Below are positions 53,212-62,577 of a stretch of 64,000 bases of DNA, one piece after another; positions within the stretch are counted from its first letter, which is position 1, and each line of letters begins with the position of its first letter. The DNA is taken from positions 1 to 64,000 of the forward strand of contig NZ_JALNTW010000008.1 in assembly GCF_023161665.1 (NCBI RefSeq), read 5' to 3'. Position numbers and translations under genes: made by a program. The notes under the pieces are model-generated. The model was given only the letters and a program-made list of their open reading frames with translations. It did no database searches and was not told where the DNA came from. The DNA is from Shewanella sp. 1CM18E. GTDB lineage: Bacteria; Pseudomonadota; Gammaproteobacteria; Enterobacterales; Shewanellaceae.

Positions 53212-54180
53212 TTACTGACTCACTTGGATCTCATCTGATTCTTTGGCTTTTCCCTGTTCAATGGCAATCTCAACTCGACGGTTTCTGGCACGATTAGCAG
53301 CAGAGTTGTTTTTTACTAAGGGATCTGACGATGCCATACCAACCACTTTCATTCGCTGTTGATTAAAGCCTTTCACTTTAATCAGCTCATGAGCAACGGC
53401 AACCGCACGTTTACTCGACAAATCCCAGTTTGAACTGTATAGCTCGTTAGAAATATTCCAATCATCTGTGTGGCCCGAAACAGTAATAATGCCAGGCACA
53501 TCTTTTAGTAACTCAGCCACGCGGCGCACAACCGGCTTAAACCTTGGTTGTAAAAAACCCGATCCTGACGCAAATGCACCCTTTTCACGGATCCGAATAA
53601 TGATCTGCTGACCTAAAGATTCAACTTCAATTGCACCATCAACAATCTCTTTATTGAGCTCTTGAGCCATTTTTTTAACTTGCTCGTTGATCTCATCTTG
53701 AGCCGATGCCTGAGTCTTAGTTGACTCCGTCTCAGCTTTAGCTGCTGATTCAGCTTTTACTTCAGCCTCTTTAGGTTCAACAGCCGTTGCCGTGGCTTGG
53801 CCGCCTCTTTGCTCACCTCTTTGCTGCTGAATACCGCCAGCACTTGAATCATCACCCTCTTGAAACTCCAGCATCGGCTCAGTCATTTCATTGGTTTGCT
53901 GATTAATGATCTCAATTGGCGTAGGCTCTGGTCGCCCCGGTCTAAACTCAAGCGCAATAACAGATGTCCCTTTAGGAATGTCTTTTACTTCCACCTTATT
54001 TTGCACACCAAAGGCGTATTTCATCGAACCAGCGATCTGCTTGAACTTCATAACGTCCATTTCAGAGAACGCCAAAAGTAGCACGAAAAAGCACATCAAT
54101 AGCGACATTAAGTCGGCAAAGGTTGCCAACCACATAGGTGCCCCAGGTGGTGGACAATCGCATTTGACCTTCTTTGCCAT
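53212..54180 (-). CDS. pomB: Flagellar stator protein PomB
   Basis: The 322-residue protein is the peptidoglycan-anchored stator subunit of the flagellar motor. A short N-terminal tail (MAKKVKCDCPPPGAP) leads to one membrane helix that carries the ion-binding aspartate (Asp23 in WLATFADLMSLLMCFF). A long Gln/Glu/Ala-rich linker (about 85-180) follows, then an OmpA-like peptidoglycan-binding domain (TVSGHTDDWNISNELYSSNWDLS, NRRVEIAIE). The PPPGAP and CFFVLLLAFSEMD context resembles Vibrio PomB, so sodium drive is likely. It follows pomA by four bases. Confidence 0.94.
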   Translation of the reverse strand: MAKKVKCDCPPPGAPMWLATFADLMSLLMCFFVLLLAFSEMDVMKFKQIAGSMKYAFGVQNKVEVKDIPKGTSVIALEFRPGRPEPTPIEIINQQTNEMTEPMLEFQEGDDSSAGGIQQQRGEQRGGQATATAVEPKEAEVKAESAAKAETESTKTQASAQDEINEQVKKMAQELNKEIVDGAIEVESLGQQIIIRIREKGAFASGSGFLQPRFKPVVRRVAELLKDVPGIITVSGHTDDWNISNELYSSNWDLSSKRAVAVAHELIKVKGFNQQRMKVVGMASSDPLVKNNSAANRARNRRVEIAIEQGKAKESDEIQVSQ

Positions 54181-54184
54181 CCGC

Positions 54185-54952
54185 TTACGCCCCGTCCAGG
54201 GTATCTATTTTGCGGGATTTTTCACTGAGGTAATTTTTAAGGAAACCTTCAATCACGCGCGGATTTTGGCCATCTTGAATAGCCAACACAGCGTCCATAA
54301 TAAGGTTACGGTTGAGCATCTCTTCGCCCATGCGCAGCGTTAATTTATCAGCAATAGGCAATGCAACCATGTTCGCAACCACGGCGCCATAAAGAGTGGT
54401 AAGTAGTGCTACAGCCATTGCTGGGCCAATTGATTTAGGGTCATCCATATTAGATAACATACCAACTAGACCAATCAGCGTACCAATCATGCCCATAGCT
54501 GGAGCTACATCGCCAATCGCTTTAAAAATGCCAATGCCTGTTTTATGACGCTCTTCTGTAAGCGCAATATCTTTTTCTAGTGCATCACGCACCACATCGC
54601 CATCATGGCCATCAACTAACATATCGACTGCTTTTTGCATGAAGCTGTTACTGATCTCTGCTTCCTCTAATGCTAAAAAACCACCTTTACGAGCGGCATC
54701 AGCCATAGAGATAGATTGCTCAATAAGATCTTCTGGCTTATCGATTTTAAACATAAAGGCTTTGGCAGCGATCTTGGCAGAGCCTAAAAACTGTTTCAGG
54801 TTATATTTCATCATAACCACAAACATTGAGCCGATGAGTACAATTAGAATCGACGGAACGTTAATAAAAATGGCAATGCCACCACTACTGACCATCGCCA
54901 TAATAATGAAGACAAATGCGCCAATAAGTCCGATTAGGGTTGCTAAATCCAA
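54185..54952 (-). CDS. pomA: Flagellar stator protein PomA (TTG start)
   Basis: The 255-residue protein forms the ion channel of the stator with PomB. It has four membrane segments and a cytoplasmic loop with the charged residues that touch the rotor. The N-terminus MDLATLIGLIGAFVFIIMAM is nearly the Vibrio PomA sequence. The start codon is TTG at 54952-54950 with GAGGAG five to six bases upstream. No ATG nearby would give the conserved N-terminus. The gene pair lies next to xseB-ispA-dxs, as in Vibrio. Confidence 0.94.
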   Translation of the reverse strand: MDLATLIGLIGAFVFIIMAMVSSGGIAIFINVPSILIVLIGSMFVVMMKYNLKQFLGSAKIAAKAFMFKIDKPEDLIEQSISMADAARKGGFLALEEAEISNSFMQKAVDMLVDGHDGDVVRDALEKDIALTEERHKTGIGIFKAIGDVAPAMGMIGTLIGLVGMLSNMDDPKSIGPAMAVALLTTLYGAVVANMVALPIADKLTLRMGEEMLNRNLIMDAVLAIQDGQNPRVIEGFLKNYLSEKSRKIDTLDGA

Positions 54953-55396
54953 AACTGCTCCTCAAATAGCTACCAATACACTGTTTATCGATAGTCTCGA
55001 ATTCCAAATGCCTGACAATTTGCATGGAATAAATTTTAGTAGCGACAATATTACGCCTTTAGTGCTACGGCAAGTAACATGTCACCAAACCCCTCTATAG
55101 AGGCCATATTTTTAGTATTTCAACTTATATAACGACCAAATAAAAGATCTCTTGAGTGATATTTCCCGCAAATTACATCTACTTTCGGCTAAAATAGCCT
55201 ATCTCTAACCCGCGAATGTCGACGGGGCTGTGACACTTAGCTGATCGATTAGCCGTTTTATGACGTATGCTTTATTTACACATTTGATCTATTTGATATT
55301 GAAAGCGTGCTTTTGCGCAAATAGTCAACGGCTTAATTTGACCCATGTGCCCTGCTGATATACTTTGTGTACCGCTTATTTCTAGGAATGAATATC
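54953..55396. other. Divergent promoter region between pomA and xseB
   Basis: About 440 bases contain the promoters of pomAB and of the xseB operon. On the minus strand a GCCGAAAG with TTAG 15 bases upstream weakly resembles a flagellar sigma-28 promoter. That is too poor to call. Confidence 0.35.
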
Positions 55397-55636
55397 GTGG
55401 CAAAAAAACCTGAAAATCTCTCATTTGAAGATTCACTTTCCGAGCTAGAAAAAATCGTAACTGACTTAGAGCATGGCGATGTTTCCCTCGATGATGCACT
55501 GAAGCAATTTGAGCGTGGCATTAAGCTTGTACGTAATAGCCAAAGTAAATTAGAAAACGCACAGCAAAAAGTCGCAGTGCTAATGCAAGAAGAGGGTGTC
55601 GACACTCTCAAACCTTATGATGTTGAGGGTGAGTAA
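55397..55636 (+). CDS. xseB: Exodeoxyribonuclease VII small subunit XseB
   Basis: The 79-residue helical-hairpin protein binds XseA to form exonuclease VII. The pattern ENLSFEDSLSELEKIVTDLEHGDVSLDDALKQFERG is the family hallmark (read here as SLSELEKIV, LEHGDVSLDDAL and FERG). The GTG at 55397 is preferred: it gives the usual M-A-K-K-P opening and stands nine bases after AGGA. The ATG at 55388 touches that AGGA directly. The gene is the first of the xseB-ispA-dxs operon. Confidence 0.9.
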   Translation: MAKKPENLSFEDSLSELEKIVTDLEHGDVSLDDALKQFERGIKLVRNSQSKLENAQQKVAVLMQEEGVDTLKPYDVEGE

Positions 55637-56518
55637 TTGTTAGAAGAGTCACTTAAGCGATACCAGCAGCGAATTAATCTCCAACTTGCTTCACGTATTG
55701 ACGCGCTTGCAGATATCGAGCCTAACCTAAAAGCAGCCATGAAACACGGTGCGCTGATTGGTGGCAAGCGAATTAGACCATTTTTAGTTTATGCCATTGG
55801 CGACATGCTCGGCGTAAAACTAGCAACTCTTGACTCATGTGCAGCCGCAATTGAATGTATTCACGCCTACTCATTAATTCATGACGATCTGCCAGCAATG
55901 GATGATGACGCACTGCGTCGTGGGCAACCGACTGTGCACATTGCCTTTAATGAAGCAACCGCCATTTTGGCTGGTGATGCTTTACAAGCACTAGCGTTCG
56001 AAATTATCAGCGATCCAATTGAAGATATTACTCCGTCACAAAACTTAAGCTTAGTTAAAGCCTTAGCCAACGCCTCTGGGTATAGTGGCATGTGTGGTGG
56101 ACAGGCGATGGATCTCAATGCTACCGACAAGCAAATTGAATTAGCGACCTTAATACAGCTCCACAAACTAAAAACCGGTGCGCTAATTAGATGTGCGGTG
56201 GAATTTGCCATCATCGCAGCTAAAGTCGACCAACAAGAGCGTCAAGCCTTGCTAGATTTTGCTGACGCAATTGGTCTTGCTTTTCAGGTGCAAGACGATG
56301 TGCTCGATATTATTGCCAGCACAGAAGAGCTAGGAAAGCCGCAAGGCTCAGATACAGATTCAAACAAAAGCACCTATCCAAAGTTGCTTGGATTAGAGGG
56401 CGCCCAAAAAACTGCGGCAAGTTTGATTGAGGACGCACTATCAGCGCTGGCTAAATTACCATACAATAGCCAGTTAATTGCAGAATTCGCCCGTTACATC
56501 ATTGAGCGAAGAGTTTAA
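55637..56518 (+). CDS. ispA: Farnesyl diphosphate synthase IspA (TTG start)
   Basis: The 293-residue prenyltransferase condenses isopentenyl diphosphate with dimethylallyl and geranyl diphosphate. The two aspartate-rich motifs are visible: [10 protein letters not shown] near residue 85 and QVDDVLDI-type QVQDDVLDI near residue 225. [11 protein letters not shown] and KTGALI are also family motifs. The TTG start follows the xseB stop directly and is preceded by GAGGGTGAG. The next ATG would remove conserved helices. Translational coupling to xseB is likely. dxs begins 22 bases after the stop. Confidence 0.95.
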   Translation: MLEESLKRYQQRINLQLASRIDALADIEPNLKAAMKHGALIGGKRIRPFLVYAIGDMLGVKLATLDSCAAAIECIHAYSLIHDDLPAMDDDALRRGQPTVHIAFNEATAILAGDALQALAFEIISDPIEDITPSQNLSLVKALANASGYSGMCGGQAMDLNATDKQIELATLIQLHKLKTGALIRCAVEFAIIAAKVDQQERQALLDFADAIGLAFQVQDDVLDIIASTEELGKPQGSDTDSNKSTYPKLLGLEGAQKTAASLIEDALSALAKLPYNSQLIAEFARYIIERRV

Positions 56519-56540
56519 TAAAGAGACAAAGAATCTCAAT

Positions 56541-58406
56541 ATGAGTTTTGATATTTCTCAGTTTCCTGTGCTAGCACAGGCTAATACTCCAGATGAGCTA
56601 CGACAGCTCCCTCAAGCCGTTTTGCCACAACTGGCGGACGAACTTAGAGGTTTCTTACTGAAGTCTGTGGGTAAATCAAGCGGTCACTTTGCATCGGGTT
56701 TAGGCACGGTGGAACTAACCGTGGCACTTCATTATGTTTACAACACGCCATTTGACCGACTTGTTTGGGACGTAGGCCATCAAGCTTACCCTCACAAAAT
56801 CTTAACTGGTCGCCGTGAAAAGATGCACACCATTCGCCAAAAAGGCGGCGTGCACCCATTCCCATGGCGTGAAGAAAGTGAATACGACACGTTTAGTGTG
56901 GGTCACTCAGGTACTTCTATCAGTGCTGCACTTGCTATGGCAGTTGCAGCTGAAAAAGAACAAGCTGGTCGTAAAGTGGTGGCGGTTATTGGCGATGGCG
57001 CCATGACTGGCGGTATGGTATTTGAAGCCATGAACCACGCTGGTGACTTACACAATGATATGTTAGTGGTGCTAAACGATAACGAGATGTCTATCTCTGA
57101 AAACGTTGGCGCACTTAACAACCATTTAGCTCAGCTAATGTCTGGTCGCTTCTATACCACTATTCGTGAAAGCAGCAAGAAAGTGCTTAAAGGAATGCCG
57201 GTTATCAAAGAGATGGCTAAGCGCACTGAAGAGCACCTCAAAGGCATGGTTGTACCTGGCACCTTATTTGAAGAGCTAGGCTTTAACTACATAGGCCCTA
57301 TTGATGGCCACGATGTGGATGCACTCGTTGAAACTATGCGTAATATGCGCAATTTAAGTGGCCCACAAATTTTACATATCATGACTAAAAAAGGTCGTGG
57401 ATATGAGCCTGCTGAGAAAGATCCTATCGGCTGGCATGCAGTGCCAAAGTTTGACCCATCAACCTTTGAAAAACCTGCAGCCAAACCTGCTGATCCAACC
57501 TTCTCAGAAGTGTTTGGTAAATGGCTATGTGACATCTCAGAAAAAGATGAAAAAGTATTAGGTATCACTCCGGCAATGCGCGAAGGCTCAGGTATGGTTG
57601 AGTTTTCTCAGCGCTTCCCTAAGCAATACTTTGATGCAGCAATTGCAGAGCAACATGCTGTCACCTTAGGTGCGGGTTTCGCCTGTGAAGGTTACAAGCC
57701 AGTGGTAGCGATTTACTCAACGTTCTTGCAGCGCGGCTATGATCAATTGATCCACGACGTAGCACTGCAAAAACTTCCTGTACTATTTGCCATTGATCGC
57801 GGCGGTATTGTTGGCGCTGACGGCCCAACTCACCAAGGCGCTTTCGACTTAAGCTTTATGCGCACCGTGCCTAACATGGTGATCATGGCGCCATCTGATG
57901 AAAATGAATGTCGCCAAATGTTGTACACCGGCTATTGCTATAACGACGGCCCAACCGCTGTACGTTACCCTCGTGGCAGTGCAACCGGTGCAGAGCAAGT
58001 CGAAACCATGACTGCAATACCAATCGGTAAAGGCTTAATTAAACGTCAAGGCAAGAAAGTTGCCATTCTGAACTTCGGTACAACCTTAGCCAGCAGTTTA
58101 GTTGCAGCTGAAGCACTTGATGCAACTGTTGCCGATATGCGCTTTGTCAAACCACTTGATGTTGAATTAATTAAGCAGCTAGCAAGCGAGCACGATGTGC
58201 TAGTTACTGTTGAAGAAAACGCCATTATGGGTGGTGCAGGTTCTGGTGTGCTTGAGTTACTGCAAACACTTAAGATGCCAAAGCCAGTTCTGCTAATTGG
58301 TTTACCTGATGAGTTTATTAAACACGGCGCGCCAGATGAAATCATTAGCGAGCTAGGTTTAGATGCTGCGGGCATTCAAAAACAGATTGAAGATTATCTC
58401 GCTTAA
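56541..58406 (+). CDS. dxs: 1-deoxy-D-xylulose-5-phosphate synthase Dxs
   Basis: The 621-residue thiamine-diphosphate enzyme makes the first intermediate of the MEP isoprenoid pathway from pyruvate and glyceraldehyde 3-phosphate. Motifs are [22 protein letters not shown], the ThDP-binding [18 protein letters not shown]...NDNEMSIS and the transketolase pyrimidine-domain signature [22 protein letters not shown]. coli Dxs is 620 residues and also begins MSFDI, so the ATG at 56541 is chosen over an in-frame ATG within ispA. It shares an operon with ispA, which uses the pathway's product. Confidence 0.97.
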   Translation: MSFDISQFPVLAQANTPDELRQLPQAVLPQLADELRGFLLKSVGKSSGHFASGLGTVELTVALHYVYNTPFDRLVWDVGHQAYPHKILTGRREKMHTIRQKGGVHPFPWREESEYDTFSVGHSGTSISAALAMAVAAEKEQAGRKVVAVIGDGAMTGGMVFEAMNHAGDLHNDMLVVLNDNEMSISENVGALNNHLAQLMSGRFYTTIRESSKKVLKGMPVIKEMAKRTEEHLKGMVVPGTLFEELGFNYIGPIDGHDVDALVETMRNMRNLSGPQILHIMTKKGRGYEPAEKDPIGWHAVPKFDPSTFEKPAAKPADPTFSEVFGKWLCDISEKDEKVLGITPAMREGSGMVEFSQRFPKQYFDAAIAEQHAVTLGAGFACEGYKPVVAIYSTFLQRGYDQLIHDVALQKLPVLFAIDRGGIVGADGPTHQGAFDLSFMRTVPNMVIMAPSDENECRQMLYTGYCYNDGPTAVRYPRGSATGAEQVETMTAIPIGKGLIKRQGKKVAILNFGTTLASSLVAAEALDATVADMRFVKPLDVELIKQLASEHDVLVTVEENAIMGGAGSGVLELLQTLKMPKPVLLIGLPDEFIKHGAPDEIISELGLDAAGIQKQIEDYLA

Positions 58407-58416
58407 TACGAGAGCT

Positions 58417-58448
58417 AAAAAAAGGACTGCCTAGGCAGTCCTTTTTTA
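58417..58448. terminator. Bidirectional terminator between dxs and grpE
   Basis: AAAAAAAGGACTGCC and GGCAGTCCTTTTTT pair almost fully, with TA at the centre, between converging genes. Confidence 0.85.
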
Positions 58449-58500
58449 TGTTTGATGCTTTCATTTAAATCAAAAGCATCAACATATTTAATCGCTAAGA

Positions 58501-59103
58501 TTAGCCTTGTGAAACCATTACCATTGCAGGGCGCAGTAGACGCTCATTCAATGTGTAACCTTTCTGCATAACCATCATTACTGTGTTTGCAGGGAAGTCA
58601 GCGCTTGGCTGCATGCCAATAGCTTGGTGAAGTTCTGGGTTAAATGCATCACCTTGTGGATCAACTTGAACTAAACCAAACTTCTCTACAGTGCTAACAA
58701 AACTCTTAGCCGTTAATTCAACACCTTCATAGATAGCTTTAGTCGCTTCAGCTTCTGCGTCTGTACCTTGCAGAGCACGCTCCATGTTATCTAATACAGG
58801 TAGTAATTCGTTGATGAACTTTTCTAAAGCAAACTTGTGCGCTTTTTCTACATCCATTGCTGAACGACGACGAATGTTGTCTACTTCAGCCGCTGCGCGG
58901 ATCACTGAATCTTTTTGCGCATCAACTTTAGCTTCAGCTTCTTGCAAAGCCTTTTCTAGCTCTTCAACACGGAAATTAGCTTGGGTAAGCTCATCCATCA
59001 AAGAGGCTTCATCAGTCGCTTCTGCGCCATTTTCGTTAAGCAATTCGCCTTCGACGATCTCTTCAACTTGGTTATCTTGTGCTTTGTTTGTTTCGTTGCT
59101 CAT
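58501..59103 (-). CDS. grpE: Nucleotide exchange factor GrpE
   Basis: The 200-residue protein releases ADP from DnaK. It has an acidic disordered N-terminus (1-45), a long coiled coil (about 50-135, with [26 protein letters not shown]) and the C-terminal beta domain ([49 protein letters not shown]). GGAG lies six bases before the ATG at 59103. The extra upstream residues of the longest frame are not part of the family. A clear sigma-32 promoter stands upstream. Confidence 0.96.
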   Translation of the reverse strand: MSNETNKAQDNQVEEIVEGELLNENGAEATDEASLMDELTQANFRVEELEKALQEAEAKVDAQKDSVIRAAAEVDNIRRRSAMDVEKAHKFALEKFINELLPVLDNMERALQGTDAEAEATKAIYEGVELTAKSFVSTVEKFGLVQVDPQGDAFNPELHQAIGMQPSADFPANTVMMVMQKGYTLNERLLRPAMVMVSQG

Positions 59104-59149
59104 TTTTGCTCCAGCTAAAAATGCTTTGTTTCTGCATGCTCTGGGCATA

Positions 59150-59178
59150 TTATGGGGATCAAATTTAAGGTTTCAAGG
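59150..59178 (-). promoter_or_regulatory. Heat-shock (sigma-32) promoter of grpE
   Basis: On the minus strand CTTGAAA (59177-59171) is followed after 13 bases by CCCCATAAT (from 59157). Both boxes and spacing fit the RpoH consensus, about 50 bases before the grpE start. Confidence 0.8.
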
Positions 59179-59203
59179 CCTAAAGCTGGATCTAACATAA
59201 ATT

Positions 59204-60082
59204 ATGAGCAATACGTTTCACACAATTGGTCTAATCGGTAAACCTAACCACAAAGGGACGACTCAGACCCTGAAAAGGTTACACCATTGGCTGAGCATGC
59301 AAGGTTACAAAATACTCGTTGAAGAAAGGGTCGCCGGAGAGCTAGGCCCACTCGCACAGTCAGTCGACTTATTAGAGATCGGCAAACAATGCGATTTAGC
59401 CATTGTGGTAGGTGGTGACGGTAATATGCTTGGCGCTGCTCGTGTACTCGCTAGGTTTAATATCGGCGTTATTGGTGTTAACCGTGGCAACTTAGGCTTT
59501 TTAACAGACTTACCACCAGACTCATTTGAAGAAGCGCTATCAAAAGTACTCGAGGGTGAATTTGAAATCGAACAGCGTTTTTTGCTTGAAGCAGAAGTGC
59601 ATCGCCACGGCGAACTAAAATCTAGCAATACAGCAGTAAACGAAGCTGTGCTTCACCCGGGTAAAATCGCTCATATGATTGAGTTTGAAGTCTATATCGA
59701 TGACAAATTCATGTACAGCCAACGTGCCGACGGTATGATTATTTCAACGCCAACCGGTTCAACAGCGTATTCTTTATCTGCTGGCGGCGCGATCTTAACA
59801 CCAAACCTAGCCGCGATGATTTTAGTACCCATGTTCCCGCATACGCTTTCATGCAGACCGATAGTTGTTGATGCAGCCAGTATTATTAAACTTAAGGTGT
59901 CGCCTCATAACGGTGATAACCTTGAGGTAAGCTGTGATGGTCACGTGCATCTGTCTGTATTGCCTGGCGATGAGATCATCATTAAGCGCAGTGAAGAAAC
60001 CTTAAGATTAGTGCACCCTAAAGGCCATAACTACTTCCACGTATTGCGTACTAAACTTGGCTGGGGTAGTAAATTATTTTAG
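59204..60082 (+). CDS. nadK: NAD kinase NadK
   Basis: The 292-residue enzyme phosphorylates NAD to NADP. The catalytic GGDG motif is in [18 protein letters not shown]. The conserved [10 protein letters not shown], the NEAVLH strand and the [16 protein letters not shown] loop follow in order. Length equals E. coli NadK (292). It is divergent from grpE, the same pairing as in E. coli. recN does not follow here. Confidence 0.97.
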   Translation: MSNTFHTIGLIGKPNHKGTTQTLKRLHHWLSMQGYKILVEERVAGELGPLAQSVDLLEIGKQCDLAIVVGGDGNMLGAARVLARFNIGVIGVNRGNLGFLTDLPPDSFEEALSKVLEGEFEIEQRFLLEAEVHRHGELKSSNTAVNEAVLHPGKIAHMIEFEVYIDDKFMYSQRADGMIISTPTGSTAYSLSAGGAILTPNLAAMILVPMFPHTLSCRPIVVDAASIIKLKVSPHNGDNLEVSCDGHVHLSVLPGDEIIIKRSEETLRLVHPKGHNYFHVLRTKLGWGSKLF

Positions 60083-60212
60083 TGTTGCTTACTTAGGGAA
60101 AAGATAAAAAAGCGACCTAAAGCATTTGCGATATCTAAATATTGCCAAAGCACTCAACACAAACGGTGATCAGCACTAATATTTGCATTAAGGCATTAGC
60201 CTCAAGCAAAAC

Positions 60213-60242
60213 AAACCGACAATGACCATTTATTGTCGGTTT
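60213..60242 (+). terminator. Hairpin downstream of nadK
   Basis: AAACCGACAAT pairs perfectly with ATTGTCGGTTT around eight bases. Only a short T tract follows. Confidence 0.6.
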
Positions 60243-60434
60243 ATTCCCCTCTCCTGCTTTTATTCTGTAAATTTCAGCCACAGGCTGTTATCAATAAACC
60301 AACCGCCTTAAAAGCAAAATATAAAGCCATTACAGTCCAATCTAACTTAGCTTACAAATATAAAGAAACAACTAATATAAAACAGTGACTTAAAAACAAT
60401 ATGCAAAATTTGATATATTTACGCCAAACAGCAG

Positions 60435-60450
60435 TGTGACACAGGTCACA
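60435..60450. promoter_or_regulatory. CRP-like site upstream of lldP
   Basis: TGTGACACAGGTCACA is a full TGTGA-N6-TCACA palindrome, the CRP core. Confidence 0.6.
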
Positions 60451-60646
60451 GCAAGATTAGCCGCATGCGTATTTACTTTCTGTCGTTAATGAAACATTTA
60501 GATCAAACCAACACGATTTAGCGCCAAAACCGCTACAAATTATTAGCTTTTCACCCAATTTCTAGCCTACCTAAGCAAAACCACCACCCAAGCAACATTT
60601 AGCACTTAATAAATAGCGATCAAGATCACATAAGCATCATACGGGT

Positions 60647-60668
60647 AATTGTGATGGATCTCACAAAT
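60647..60668. promoter_or_regulatory. Second CRP-like site upstream of lldP
   Basis: TTGTGATGGATCTCACAA again fits TGTGA-N6-TCACA, with matching flanks, about 160 bases before the lldP start. Confidence 0.65.
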
Positions 60669-60696
60669 GGCATTATCTATGTCAATCGGGTATCAA

Positions 60697-60711
60697 TATG
60701 ATCCAGATCAT
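60697..60711. promoter_or_regulatory. FNR/EtrA-like half-palindrome upstream of lldP
   Basis: TGAT-CCAG-ATCA has the TTGAT-N4-ATCAA core geometry with both outer bases changed. Redox control is possible but unproven. Confidence 0.4.
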
Positions 60712-60825
60712 CTTTGTTAAATCCCATATGCCGTTTAGTACACACGCTGCCGATCATAACTAGAACTTCAAAGCGGTTTAGGTAGCTACCTAAAAAGTAC
60801 GCCACTCAAAACAAACGAGGCAAGC

Positions 60826-62469
60826 ATGACCTTTATTCAACTACTCGCCAGCTTAACGCCAATCATCAGTGTAATGCTGTTTCTCGTCCTCCTGCGAATG
60901 CCAGCATCGAGGGCGATGCCAATATCTATGGTATTTACCGGCCTTGCAGCGGTATTTATCTGGCAAATGGACACCACCTTTTTAGCCGCCTCAGTTGTTG
61001 AGGGCTTATTGTCAGCGATAACTCCACTGACGATTATTTTCGGTGCAGTGTTCTTACTTAATACCCTTAAATACTCAGGAGCAATGGACACCATTCGCGC
61101 AGGCTTTACCAACATTAGCGGAGACGCTCGCGTGCAGGTGATTATTATCTGTTGGCTATTCGGCTCATTTATTGAAGGCTCGGCAGGCTTTGGTACCCCA
61201 GCCGCAATTGGTGCTCCACTACTAGTACTGCTCGGCGTACCACCGATTGCCGCAGCGGTTGTAGCGCTTATTGCCGACTCTACCGCAGTATCATTTGGTG
61301 CAATTGGTCTACCGGTATTATTTGGTATTGAGCAAGGGTTAACCCAAGGCGGTAGTAATATGGCCGCCGAACAAATAGCGCAACATGGCGGCAGTTTTGC
61401 TGATTTCGCGCAGTTTATTGCCATGCACATGATCACCATTGATTTATTTACAGGAACACTTATTCCGCTGGTGATGGTGGCAATACTAACTGGTTTCTTT
61501 GGCCGTAACAAATCGTTTAAAGAAGGTTTAGCTATTTGGAAGTTTGCCCTATTTGCAGGCCTTGCCTTTACCGTTCCAGCTTGGTTGATTAACTACTTTG
61601 CTGGCCCAGAGTTCCCGTCAGTGATTGGCGCGCTTGTGGGTATGGCGCTAGTTATTCCAGTCGCTAAGAAAGGTTACTTATTACCAAAACAGCAATGGAA
61701 CGATTTTGCTGAAAATGATGGCCAGAAACGTGAAGAGCTCGACACTGAAGTAAAATTCTCGCAGCTTGCTGCGTGGTCACCTTACTTGATTATGGCGGCG
61801 CTATTAGTACTGTCTCGCACCGTTGCACCACTGAAAGCTTGGTTATCTAGCTTTAATATCAGCTGGACAGGATTATTGGGCACTGAGCTAAAAGCTGGCT
61901 TTGCTACCTTGTATGCTCCTGGTGCGTTCTTCGTACTGGTGTGCTTTTTAGGTTTCTTCCTATTTAGAATGAAGTCACCTGCGATAAAAGAGTCTATCTC
62001 GGTATCATGTAAGTCTATGGTGCCAACAATTATCTCCCTTGGCGCATCTGTGCCTATGGTCAAAATCTTCCTAAATTCAGGTGAAAACACCTCTGGATTA
62101 GCCTCTATGCCTGTGGCACTTGCTGATACCTTGGCAAACAGCATGGGGGCGGTGTGGGCTTGGGTTTCACCGATTGTTGGCATATTTGGCGCCTTTCTGT
62201 CTGGTTCCGCCACCTTCTCAAACATGATGTTCTCAGGGCTGCAATATAGCGTTGCTGACAATATTGGTGCTAACCATGCACTTATTCTGGCTATGCAAGG
62301 CATTGGCGCTAACGCAGGTAACATGATGTGCGTAATGAATGTTGTGGCAGCGGCAACGGTTGTGGGAATGGCTGGACGTGAATCAGAGATTATCCGTAAA
62401 ACCATGCCAGTCGCCTTAGGCTATGCTTTAGTCGCGGGTACGATTGCGGCGCTTTGGGGAGGCTTTTAG
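60826..62469 (+). CDS. lldP: L-lactate permease family transporter LldP
   Basis: The 547-residue membrane protein imports lactate with protons. Length and pattern match LctP/LldP (E. coli 551). About twelve or more hydrophobic segments are present, with the motif [22 protein letters not shown] near residue 125, [17 protein letters not shown], and near the end [15 protein letters not shown] and [27 protein letters not shown] lies five bases before the ATG. The D-lactate dehydrogenase gene follows after 108 bases, forming a lactate-use locus. Confidence 0.96.
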   Translation: MTFIQLLASLTPIISVMLFLVLLRMPASRAMPISMVFTGLAAVFIWQMDTTFLAASVVEGLLSAITPLTIIFGAVFLLNTLKYSGAMDTIRAGFTNISGDARVQVIIICWLFGSFIEGSAGFGTPAAIGAPLLVLLGVPPIAAAVVALIADSTAVSFGAIGLPVLFGIEQGLTQGGSNMAAEQIAQHGGSFADFAQFIAMHMITIDLFTGTLIPLVMVAILTGFFGRNKSFKEGLAIWKFALFAGLAFTVPAWLINYFAGPEFPSVIGALVGMALVIPVAKKGYLLPKQQWNDFAENDGQKREELDTEVKFSQLAAWSPYLIMAALLVLSRTVAPLKAWLSSFNISWTGLLGTELKAGFATLYAPGAFFVLVCFLGFFLFRMKSPAIKESISVSCKSMVPTIISLGASVPMVKIFLNSGENTSGLASMPVALADTLANSMGAVWAWVSPIVGIFGAFLSGSATFSNMMFSGLQYSVADNIGANHALILAMQGIGANAGNMMCVMNVVAAATVVGMAGRESEIIRKTMPVALGYALVAGTIAALWGGF

Positions 62470-62522
62470 CTCTCCTCCCCTATACCAAGCAATTTAAATT
62501 AAAAACAAAATAATAATATCGA

Positions 62523-62547
62523 AAAGCCGCATAAGCAGCGGCTTTGT
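62523..62547 (+). other. Hairpin between lldP and dld
   Basis: AAAGCCGC pairs with GCGGCTTT around seven bases. The T tract is too short for full termination, so it may be an attenuator or an mRNA-stability element within the operon. Confidence 0.5.
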
Positions 62548-62577
62548 TCACCCAAATTAAGTGTGTGAGAAAAGTTA

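Larger units (their letters stand above)
60083..60825. other. Long regulatory region between nadK and lldP
   Basis: This 743-base non-coding stretch holds the nadK terminator-like hairpin (60213-60242) and at least three binding-site-like palindromes ahead of lldP, listed separately. The rest is AT-rich without clear structure. Confidence 0.6.

Noticed and set aside
55180..55260. Flagellar sigma-28 promoter for pomAB
   Set aside because: GCCGAAAG and TTAG each deviate from the consensus. The match is not better than expected by chance in an AT-rich region.
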